The notes beneath the pieces were generated by a model. That model saw only the letters and a program-made list of their open reading frames with translations, was not told the origin of the DNA and made no database searches. Below, piece after piece: positions 10,750 to 19,800 of a stretch of 24,835 nucleotides of DNA (positions within the stretch are counted from its first letter, which is position 1; each line of letters begins with the position of its first letter). The position numbers were made by a program, and so were the translations under genes. This DNA comes from Emmonsiellopsis sp. PD_33 (lineage: Eukaryota; Ascomycota; Eurotiomycetes; Onygenales; Ajellomycetaceae), in contig JANTQF010000448.1 of the NCBI GenBank assembly GCA_032988165.1, positions 1 to 24,835 on the forward strand, written 5' to 3'.

Positions 10750-10809
10750 GTAAGTTAACTACTCTACTAAGTCTACTAAATATGTATACTGATTATATTA
10801 TGAATATAG
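10750..10809 (+). other. H3-like gene intron 2 (60 nt)
   Basis: Begins GTAAGT, ends ATATAG, with CTACTAA sequences as branch candidates. It splits the codon after LTTLFE and restores the alignment to the second half of the histone fold. Unlike the other introns of the element it has no clear copy of the 22-bp repeat. Confidence 0.75.
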
Positions 10810-10934
10810 GTGAAGTTAAAATGATGGTGCATGGGAAGCAGTCAACTCTCAGGGTTGAGGATATGTGGTTGGTGAGGGAGGTGGTGGATGCAATTGGGTT
10901 GGAGTACTTTGAGCAGACTGCCCCCAAGGTTTAA

Positions 10935-11380
10935 GAGGGTTTTTTAATGTTTTTGTGTGTTTTTAGTTTTTTAGTTTTTTTAGTTTAGGGTTGGGGCTGG
11001 GGCCTTCAGGCAATGAAAAGTAATGATATTTGGTAATGCTTGCTGGTGCAAATCTCCCAATTTGAAATTATTGTATGGTGTGTGGCAGGGCTGCTACTGG
11101 CTTGGCACCATTAGTAACACATGTGATTATGATTAGGTAATATTGTGGTATTCCTGGTCCTGTTTGGTCCCATATATAGATAATGGGACCAAATGGGACC
11201 AGGACTGAAAAGATAGATATATAACATAATTTATGAGTAAAATATTCCTTTATAATATGATCCTGAACTAATTTATCTATACTATAATATGATATAGTAT
11301 CTATATTAAAGTGATTTTACATAAAAAGGGACTAATATATTAAGTAAAATGATAAGGGTATACTTTAATCCTGGTCCCAA
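10935..11380. other. Right subterminal region of the hAT element
   Basis: Non-coding. It contains repeat copy 9, a T-rich 3' region just after the H3-like stop (10,940-10,990), and a cluster of TGGTCCC/GGGACCA words in both orientations (11,155-11,205 and about 11,371). That cluster is a likely transposase-binding region matching the one at the left end. Confidence 0.55.
11019..11040 (+). repeat. Bipartite 22-bp repeat, copy 9
   Basis: AGTAATGAT, ATTT, GGTAATGCT, outside any gene, about 360 bp from the right terminus. It shares ATATTTGGTAATGCT with copy 1 at the other end. Confidence 0.7.
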
Positions 11381-11402
11381 CATGGTCTCAGCAGCCAGTC
11401 TA
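11381..11402 (-). repeat. Right terminal inverted repeat of the hAT element
   Basis: On the minus strand it starts TAGACTGGCTGCTGAGAC, then CATG. It is the partner of 5,866-5,887. Confidence 0.75.
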
Positions 11403-11599
11403 ATAGTAACAGTAACCACTATTCATTATAGCATTCATATTAAAAGAACAATTAACTATAGTAGGTATAAAGATCACTGAAATAATTATTTTCTTCTTAA
11501 AAATCTTCCTATCTAACTCTGGGAGCTTCCACTCACAATTTCATGTGAAAGCTAGTCTTTTCCCAAGTCTGACTTGATGTCTTTGAAGTCTTCCTTCTC

Positions 11600-12600
11600 T
11601 TTAAGCTTAGTTTGTATGTTTACAAACCATATGGATGGTTTCAGGGGAATATGAGTTCTATGGCAGTCAGTAGCTCTGTGCCTAGGTTTGTTGCAGTTGA
11701 TGTAGACACCTCAGATATAGCAGTTAATAATGATGGTAGTAGTCATATTCAGAATGCAGAATGCATTCATGTGAGCAGGCCCTATAAGCATTCAGTCCAT
11801 AGCATTTAGGTTCTTTGGTAGAGAGGTTTTGAGGAAGGCCTCCCCAGAGGTAGTAGAGGTATCACTATGGATTTAGCCCTGAATGGTTTTGATCTCAGAC
11901 AGGTTGTTCTCTATGCTGCAGAGCTTTATATAATATTTAAGGTATATAGGGGGTTCAATAGAGATGATAGTCTACTATAGGAGTTTAAATTTAATAACTT
12001 TTTTGAGTAGGACCTTCTTGACAGTATCATCTCACAGCTGGCTGCTGGCTTTCAGAATCTTCTAATCAAATCTTAGAAGAAAGGCAGAAAGCAGATTGAT
12101 TTTCTGGTAAATACTGTGCAGTCAGATCAGAGCCTTCTGGGCCACTAAAGGGTTGGAGAAAAGAATGTCAAGCTGGTCAAAGATGACATCAGGGGTTATA
12201 GAAATGAGTTTAGCATTGACCTTCATTTAAGGGTGAAATTGAGACTTGAGTGATAGTAGTGCTAGAGAGTCAGGTATAGATGTATCAGGCCTGATCAGTG
12301 GGAGATCTAATTATAAGGCCATTCAAAGTGATTTTAGCCTCCACACTGAGGCACCAGGCAGGGTATTTGGAGACTTATTTGCCCATGAATTTCTCAAGGG
12401 TGGCAAGCCTTTCTTTCAGGCATCTTAGGAAGTCCTCAAAAGGAGTAATCAGATGAGCAGGAGTTAGGATAGGAGCTAAAATCAGTATGAGCATATAATT
12501 TTATTCAGCAATGAGGTCAATCTTATTCACAAGCTATTGAATGAAGTTTTGAAATTTAGCATTAGAGCTCTGAGAAGGGGTGCTGTCTTCACACAGAGGG
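11600..12600 (-). pseudogene. Gag relic of an LTR retrotransposon
   Basis: Read right to left, the minus strand gives fragments typical of fungal Gypsy Gag proteins. A matrix/capsid-like start region (LERLATLEKF-like, then KYPAW and AEAK-type context; about 12,300-12,450) is followed by a helical capsid segment (about 11,900-12,150; IKLCSIENN near its end). A CCHC zinc knuckle lies at 11,663-11,704, with the first Cys changed to Tyr (YINC, NKPRH, RATDC; spacing x2-x4-x4 preserved). Stops are TAG/TAA/TGA, and at least one frame change occurs between capsid and knuckle. The edges are approximate. The downstream pol is absent: the hAT element begins about 200 bp after the knuckle and may have cut this element. 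Confidence 0.6.
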
Positions 12601-13180
12601 TTTATGTTTATAATGAATTTAAAAGATTGTTTGGATTTGAAGAGTTTGGAGGATTCAGAAAGTTCAGAGGAAAATCTCATGAGATATTAATATGAACTGT
12701 CAGGGCTTTAGGGCCTTTCACTGACATGTTGTCTGGTAGAGCTGAGCTGAGCAAGTTATATTTCAGATTTCAGAAGAGTTTGCTATACATACAGGTTGCA
12801 TTTAGAAGAATCTACTATACATATAAATTATATTTAGAGGGTAAATATAATGAGGATCTCTAAGAAGAGATCAAGCAAGTAATTACAAAATGTAACAGGT
12901 GCACTCTGATAAGCAGATTATGTGAGCTATATACTAGAATCAAAATTGTAATTGCTAGAGAAAGGAAGGAAAAAGGAAAAGGAATTGCAAGATCATATGA
13001 TATAAATAGAAGGGAATTATGTGAGGTCAGAGTGAATAAATATTCATATAAAGGCCCAGTCAGAGGCATCCAATCAGGCAGTCAGAGATCAGGTGAAGTT
13101 CAGGCAAGCTATGGATATAGGGTATAAGGGTGTAGCCCTTCACACTAAGTCAGCTATGAATTGTTAGCATCTTAGAGAAT
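12600..13180. other. Unassigned decayed sequence
   Basis: AT-rich sequence with short open stretches in several frames on both strands (for example a charged RERKEKGKG stretch on the plus strand near 12,960). I could not match it to the neighbouring Gag or integrase; it probably contains a junction between two retrotransposon remnants. Confidence 0.4.
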
Positions 13181-14107
13181 ATAGACTTCTAATGCAAAAT
13201 AAATCTATCTTTATCTCAGAAAGTAAAACCTTATGTAAAGAGCTATTATGTATTCATCATGATGATCTCTATGCAGAACATTTTAAAATTAATAAGATGA
13301 AAGAATTACTTTAAAGGAAGTATATATAGAAAGAGATTCAAAAGGATATAGTTGATTACATCAATACATGTAATGTATGCTAAAGGGTGAAGGTTCTAAG
13401 ACACTTATGCTATGAAATCTTATTATTATTGCTGATTCTGAATTGACTATGAAAATCTATATCAATGGATTTCATAGTAGATTTACTGAAATCTCAATTT
13501 TAGGGCAAGAGATATGATAGTATTCTAATCATTATTAATTAATATATAAAGATGACTAAATACATTCCCTGTCTAAAGATCATTAAAGCCCTGGATCTAG
13601 CTGAATTGATTATAGGTTCAATAGTTAATAAATACCCTATATCATGCCTATGAAAAGCAGGTGTAGTACTATGACTGAAAGTATAAACTGATGATATTTC
13701 AACTTGAAGAAGAAGTCTTAATTTTAGCAAAGAATATTAAGACAATGAGACCATGCAAAAAGCTAGATAATTAATAGCTTGAACTATTCTCAATTATTAA
13801 GATAATTAGAAAGTAAGCTTATAAGATTAAGCTACTCTCATCATTCAGTAATATTCACTCTGTTTTTCATGTTTCATTATTAGAGCTGTATCAACAGTGG
13901 CTGGGAGAAGAACCACTGAGACTGAATAGAATAGAAATAGCTGGGGATATTAAATATATTATTGAAAGAGTATTGAATAAATGAATAGGAAAGAATTGAA
14001 AGCTAAGATATCTAGTTAAATGGGAAGGATATCTAGATTTAAAAAATACCTGGGAATCAAAAGAGAATCTAGAAAATGCTCACAACCTAGTTGAAGTATG
14101 AGAGTAA
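13180..14107 (+). pseudogene. Gypsy chromovirus integrase-chromodomain fragment, internally deleted
   Basis: 3' end of a Gypsy pol gene. The integrase zinc domain is clear (HHDD...H about 13,253-13,285; CNVC about 13,370-13,380), followed by the start of the catalytic core (SILIIINQYIKMTKYIP, about 13,520-13,570). The core then breaks off near 13,640-13,680 and resumes, one frame over, in the C-terminal part (LAKNIKT, KKLD, FHVSLLELY), so the second Asp and the Glu of the DDE triad are missing. A chromodomain follows at 13,946-14,098 (LRYLVKWEGY, NTW, ENLENAHNLVEV), which places the element in the chromoviruses; chromodomains direct integration to marked chromatin. The reading frame ends in TAA at 14,105. 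Other stops fit Gln/Trp codons changed by transitions. Confidence 0.85.
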
Positions 14108-14124
14108 GTAAATTGTAACTAAGA

Positions 14125-14443
14125 TGTAAGAACCCCCTATCATTAGAAATGAGAATAAGGTTGAAAGTGAAAATGATTCATCCTTCTACCCCTTTTCTCT
14201 TATAGGGTTTTTGGGTAGATAGGCTGAGATCAATGATCTAGGCATAGGATAAGATAATATTCTTCTCCTATTTTCTCATGTAGTTTTAGAAGTTTAATGA
14301 GGCTATTACCTTATAAAAATTAGAAAGAAAAATGATTAAAAATTAGTTACCCTGAAGGGCAAAAATAATATCAAATTGAGTTAAAAAAGAAAAATTACCT
14401 GAAGACTACAAGATAAAAATACTAGAAAAATAAACTTCTTACA
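14125..14443 (+). repeat. 3' LTR of the Gypsy element (319 bp)
   Basis: It begins TGTAAGAACCCCC and ends CTTCTTACA, so its tips form an 8-bp inverted repeat TGTAAGAA/TTCTTACA, and it starts 17 bp after the end of the chromodomain frame. No matching 5' LTR was seen upstream, so the element is truncated on its left. Confidence 0.65.
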
Positions 14444-15585
14444 TCCAACTTATTACCCTACAGCAAGCAGGCCTCTATCTATATGCAATTAATTAGTCTC
14501 TAATATGATTACAATGTAGATATAATATAGTTACTTACTCTATCTATTCTCTTCTTAAAAGCATCTAACTACTCTAATATTTTCTATAATAGAGCTATTA
14601 TCTTCTATCCCTATGTTGCAGGAGCTGCAGCTCTCAGCTTATATGAAAAATATATTCTAATGTAGTTTTTTATACTGAAGGTAAACTTAGCTGCTGTGAC
14701 CTTTATAGCTGTGTAAATTATCAACTTTGCTACTTAGTAGTCTATCAGCTCCTACAGAATGTATACTTTACAGTGAAAGGAAGGTGGAATTTATTTCATC
14801 AGTTAGCTTCAATAATAATTTGCTAATGATATGTTAATGAGAAGTGAGATACTCATCTTATCACAGAGGTTATAACCCTTTTTATAGTAATTATATTTAC
14901 TCTAAGAGTATTTCTTAGTGTAGATAATCCCCTCATCATTCTGATATTATTTCATGCAGTGTAAATAGATGTTCATATCTATAAATACAATTAGAATAGA
15001 AGTAGTAACTTCCTCTTCATCCTCCTCAGATTTAGAGGTACACCCAAATAAAGATAACTCTTTAATAATATTAAAAAGATAGACTTACTAATTACTCTTC
15101 TCTTTCTTCTTAGGCTCAGGGGACTCCATTACTACCCTAGATCACTTAGAAATGCCTAGGGCAGCTATGTACCTAGCTCCATCCTTATGATTATCTGTCA
15201 GTAAAGAGTATAGAAATATGTCTGACCTGATGGGCTCATCAGTGCTGAGTACTAAGATGTCAGGAATAATCTACCTTTATATTAGCTTTATATAATTAAA
15301 ATGTTGATGATGATCTATTTCCTCCTCTTCCAACTTAGACTATTAGCTCTCCTTCTTCTTATACCTCTTTCTCTCCTTCTCTATCTTCTTCTTTATAGCC
15401 TGAGCTACCTGCCTCTTCTTCTTCTTTTCCTTCTTCTTCTTCTTCTTCTTTTCCTCCTTCTTCTTCTTCTTCTCAATCCTGCTCCCCTGTTGGGAGTGAG
15501 GACATTTCATCCCCACTTGGATGTGATCAGGGGGGGAGACAGAGGAGACTACATGTACATGGGAGGGTAGAGTCATAAGCATCAC
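14444..15585 (-). pseudogene. Unidentified decayed gene with a lysine-rich tract
   Basis: The most readable part is an 80-codon open frame at 15,343-15,585 (Met at 15,585). It has an N-terminal segment with HVHVVSSVSPPDH and CPHSQQG, then a run of about 25 residues that is almost only Lys and Glu, then AIKKKIEKERKRYKKK. Past two TAG codons the same strand continues with EEEEIDHHQHF, RSDIFLYSLLTDNHKDGARY and ESPEPKKKEKSN (about 15,110-15,330). A GTAAGT site follows near 15,110, and further open stretches continue to about 14,630 (SKSEEDEEEVTT, RAAAPAT). The AAG/GAA repeat has no CpA or CpG to mutate, which explains why it stayed open. I do not recognise the family; it may be an accessory transposon gene. 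Confidence 0.4.
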
Positions 15586-16420
15586 TATACTATATTAGCT
15601 ATACTAATGTCTTGATTTCATATTCTTATTGTAGCTGTATTGCAAATAAGATACCTACTTGAAGAAGATAAATAGAGATCTAAAACTATCAAAATGAAGT
15701 AAAATTTTATTATTTCTACTATACTATATGTTAGCCTCAGTTCTGTCTCTTCATGATTAAAATCACATATTTTTACACATATTTTCAAGTAAATTAAATA
15801 GCTTTTGAACTTACCAGCAAGATGTTTCAAGAGGTTGGAGAAAGAAAAAATTTGAAAACTCTACAAAATATTTTATTAATATTTACTGTTGCTAGAAGGG
15901 ACCTACTAATGTATCTACATAATATTAATATAATAGTTGTGTGGAATCTCCCAGAGCATTCCATCATGATAATACATTGTTAAGGGGTTACCCCTTATTC
16001 TATGGCATGTGATCATGGCTTTAGGATGAAGCTGTCAAAGGAGGAGGTAATTATTATGATAGCATACTGAGTCTGAAAGCCTACTATACTGTGTTAATAA
16101 TTAGATTGATTTGATTATTCTTCAACCCTGTAACAGACTGTGTTAGGCTGATATATATATATTATTAATGTTAGAGTAGTGTAGTTGCATTGCCATCTAG
16201 GCCTATATATAGAATAAGCTAACCCCTAGCATTCTGAAGGTTAGTGATTTATTTCTTAATTAATCCTATTTATTGGTATTACTTCATTCTATTTCTATAT
16301 ACTACTAATTAGTTTACCTTTATACTCTGATCCACTCTTACTCCTCAAGGTTGAAGTGGAACCATCTCTACTATACTTATCATATAAAGTGGCAATAAGT
16401 TTCTGCCACCCAGCCTTACA
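15586..16420. other. AT-rich region without a gene; possible LTR
   Basis: No coding sequence was recognised. A stretch starting TGTGTGGAATCTCCC at about 15,938, with a TATA-like CCTATATATAG at about 16,201, looks like the start and promoter of a Copia-type LTR lying in the right place for the 5' LTR of the element at 16,837. It does not align clearly with the start of the 3' LTR (21,851), so it could be a different, solo LTR. Confidence 0.35.
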
Positions 16421-16423
16421 CCA

Positions 16424-16535
16424 CATTTCCTCATACAAAATAGCTAGAATTCCTATGAACTACTATTAGTTTTATAATATCATTCAATTCATACCTTATG
16501 AAGCAATGTACAACATTAATAGTTATGAGCCTAGT
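16424..16535 (+). repeat. Direct repeat, left copy (Copia LTR part)
   Basis: About 110 bp that matches 21,920-22,031 (shared words include CTCATACAAAATAGCTAG and GAAGCAATGTACAAC). Apart from the last few bases, almost every difference is a C/T or G/A transition, in both directions. It lies 300 bp before the Copia start codon. Confidence 0.75.
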
Positions 16536-16836
16536 AATTTTCATTATATATTTAACTTGATTTTTATCATTATTATCATTATTTCATCTCTTTTCACCCT
16601 ATACTGCATACTTTTCACATGAAATAGCAATATCCTCTGAAAAAGACCTATGGGAACATCCCCTAGGATCCATGAGATCCATTGAAAAATAGAGCTACAG
16701 GCTCTATACATCCAATAAATCAAGCTTTTGAGAATGCCAGAAGCTTTATATTAATTGAAAAAATAGAGCTACATAAGTGCCTCTAATGGTTTGAAAACTA
16801 AAAAAGTGAAGCTCTCAGAGCTCTATCCACCTCATC

Positions 16837-19800
16837 ATGTCTGATACCACTACTCAATGTATAATAGTAATACTGAAGAACAGCAAGGACTAGGAGATCT
16901 AGTATATGAATATTATATTAATAGTGAGCAATCATGGAGTTTGTGATTATATTAATTTAATAAAGGAAGATTATTAGCTAGAAGTAGAAGAACCTGAGAT
17001 TGAGAATAATAAATCTAAAAAATCATTTGAAAAATGAGTAATAGTATATAAAAAATGTTAAACAGCTATGAATAAGATATATAACATCATTATAATGTCA
17101 GTTTTGAGAGTAGAGATAGAGCACATCATGAAGGTAGATAATACTCATATTAAAGATATCATTAAAGTATTATGATATTATCTCTCTCCTACTACTAAAG
17201 ATTGAAAAAATGAAGTCAGAGATTAATATAATGCTCTGATGAAGAAATTAAATAGCAAGAACATCAAAAAATGATTAGATGATTAATCTATAATTCATAA
17301 AGAAATATAAAATGTAGAGATTAGAGATCTATTCAATTTAGAAAGTGATTTTTTAATAGCTAATTAAGTGATTGATCTGATGATTGCTGAAGAATTTAGA
17401 TCTATCATCTTATATAATAAAAAGACTGGTGTGAACATCATTAACCTAGAATGATTGATCAGAGAGATTAAGATTTAATATTATAAGATAGAAGTCTTAA
17501 AAAATGATTATAGTACTATTTTTGCAATCTTTAATGATCTAGGTAGAGAAAAGAAAGAATCCACTAATAGTATGAATCTACCTATAAAAGACTTGCAAAA
17601 GGAAGCTAAAGATTTAAAAAAGAAGGGTAAAAAAACTCATGATTCATATATTTATAGCAGGCCTAGGCATTTAGTAGGAACTTGCTGGTATCTTAATCTT
17701 ACATTAAGATCTAAGTGGTTCATGAGATATGATGATATACATAAAAAGGTAGATGAGGTATTAAAAGATGAGAAAGTCAAAATGAAAGTTAAGGTAGAGA
17801 TTGAGAAGATAAATAATAAGGCTGATGTAGGCTTGCAGATAAATCTCTCAATCATTTATTAAATACCTCTAATTTTATGTAAAGTCACAGATAAATTGTT
17901 AATTTTGAGTGCTGAATCTAGCTTATTAAATCATCTATTAAAAGATAGCTGAGTGTATGATATAAGTAGAGAATCTCACATTTACAATGATAGATTTAGA
18001 TTTATCAATTTCATAGAGAAATACAATGCATTATTCTATACAGATAACTCCTATATGAAAATTAAAGGTTATAAGACTACTATTATATATCTTATGAATC
18101 TGATGACCTAAAAACACTTTACAGTCATACTATCTAATATAGCATATATTCCAGATTTTCATATAAATATCTTCAGCTGGGTGAGACTGTTCACAAAAGA
18201 AATCTTACTACACATAAAGATGATGACATTAAGAGATAATGAAAAGTTTTGAGTGTTACTTATATAGAGAGATAATCTCATGTATTTAGAATATAACTCA
18301 TACTTAAATACTATACTAATGTTAATATTTTTTACCCTTACTAGATATAGGAAGCATTCTGAGGCCCTGAAGATTTTAATAGTATCAGTAAAGATTTAAT
18401 ATAGATAACTAGAATATAATTCTAAGGTCTTAATTACTTACTTATAGAATGCATTTGAAGGTGTAATTATAGTAAGCAAGTTTATGAAAGAAAGGGAGAA
18501 AGAGTTGGATTCTCATCTGCAAGAAGTTGTATGTTACTATTAAATGTGCAAGCTCTTAAAAGTAAAAAATCAGATATCTTGCAGGTAGCATGTCTGCTCT
18601 ACTAAACTATTTAAATGCCTTCATATTAATCTTATAGAGAATAAGAAAGATTACTATTATGATCAGTAATAAATGATGTATTTTACATATAATTTCTTAT
18701 AGTTTCAGATCATATAAAATGTGATTTGTAAGTCTGAACTCAAGAAAGCTCTTCCTGTAGTTATGAAATAAATCAAACATCAGTTCAATATAGATGTCAA
18801 GATTATATGTGTTGATAATAAAATAAGTATGTATTTAGATAAAATAGATGAGTAGATTCTAGAAGAAGGCCTCTCAAGAGAGTTCTCATTAGAATATATG
18901 TATGAATAGAATGATGCAGCTGAATGTGTAGATGCACTATTAATTAAAAAAGTAAGATACTTATAGATAGATGAATATTTATCCTCAGAGCTCTCACTTA
19001 AGATATATATAGTAGCTAGCTATCTTATTAATCAAACTTCTACACATCTATTAGAGTAGAAGTTATCATTATTGACTCTATGAGAGTATCTTAACCTTCC
19101 TGGCAAGCCTTCATCTACTCACCTATATGTATATGGATGTTACATGTATGTGAAGATTCTAAATGAAGTTCTTAATTATATGAGAGCTTTAAAGCTAGAA
19201 TTTAAGATACATGTTAATTATCTTATTAAATATAATTTAATGAATATCTAAAGGATTTAAATTCTACACTTACAATGTGTTATAAGGATTAGAGATGTGG
19301 TATTTAATGAATCAGTTCAATTTGACCTGCAGAAACCTCATATTAAAGAGCTACTGTGAGAATTTATTATAGATGAGATTACTGAGGTATTATAAATATC
19401 TATAATAAAACTAATGATCTCTAAGGTCTGCAAATAGAATGAGACACTGAATTCTACTGATATAGATATTTTTTACTCTGAAGACATTGAATAAATAGAA
19501 AAAATAGCTGAATCCAGTGATAAAGATGATAAAAACAGTTAAAGAAATATGAATAAACCTTTAATATCTGAACTAACATCAAAACTGCAGGTTCAGAGGG
19601 GTAAGTAGGTTGATAGAGAGGTTATTATTAAATCTGATGATCTTAACAGCTAGTTACAGAGTAAACTGCAGGCCTTGCTAAGTAAATGTGAGAAGGTATC
19701 TAAGTAACCTCAACTATCTGAACTATCTGATATTTTACCTTTAAACCTCTTCAATCAATCAAATTGAGTGCCATGGGTGTGTGAGATCTCTGCAGACTTC

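Larger units (their letters stand above)
10332..10934 (+). pseudogene. Histone H3-fold protein carried by the hAT element
   Basis: Modelled as join(10332 or 10368..10524, 10579..10749, 10810..10934), 150-162 residues with the stops read through. From KPHHY the product can be laid along histone H3: KPHHYCNKNKWIQEV for the KPHRYRPGT-ALREI segment, FYQKSGELI for YQKSTELL, LICEI for LVREI, FQCSALDVIQLAVE and LTTLFE for helix 2, VHGKQSTLRVEDMWLV for IHAKRVTIMPKDIQLA. Spacing matches H3 throughout except that loop 1 is about three residues shorter. The N-terminal tail is unlike canonical H3 (acidic/aromatic AYEAHVAEWEAKWD, no ARTKQTARKS), and a short C-terminal extension ends TAPKV. Two or three in-frame stops (TGA, TAG, perhaps TAA) and several Arg-to-Cys/His positions fit CpG decay. 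Could it be another H3-like fold, for example CENP-A-like? The shortened loop 1 argues against CENP-A. The fold match is by eye. Confidence 0.75.
5866..11402. mobile_element. hAT DNA transposon carrying two extra genes
   Basis: The 5,537-bp element is bounded by near-perfect 22-bp inverted repeats that start TAGACTGGC. It contains a hAT transposase relic (6,198-8,560, minus), an acidic-tail gene (9,033-9,896, minus) and a histone H3-like gene (10,332-10,934, plus). GGGACCA-type words recur just inside both ends, as expected of subterminal transposase sites. The element is less decayed than its neighbours: CpG is nearly gone but CpA/TpG remain common, so it probably arrived later or decayed by a milder route. 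The 8-bp flanks (5,858-5,865 and 11,403-11,410) are not a clear target duplication; they differ by three transitions and one transversion. All three genes contain stops, so this copy is dead. Confidence 0.8.

Noticed and set aside
5858..11410. 8-bp target-site duplication flanking the hAT element
   Set aside because: AAGATAAT and ATAGTAAC share only four positions; three differences could be transitions but one is a transversion, so it is not claimed.
12860..13069. 69-codon minus-strand hydrophobic frame
   Set aside because: AT-rich chance frame with no motif; it sits between retrotransposon remnants.
15301..15570. 89-codon plus-strand leucine-rich frame resembling a membrane segment
   Set aside because: It is the complement of the AAG/GAA repeat in the Lys-rich minus-strand frame; a low-complexity shadow.
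17652..17855. 67-codon minus-strand frame
   Set aside because: Antisense shadow of the Copia gag region, which has a recognisable knuckle on the plus strand.
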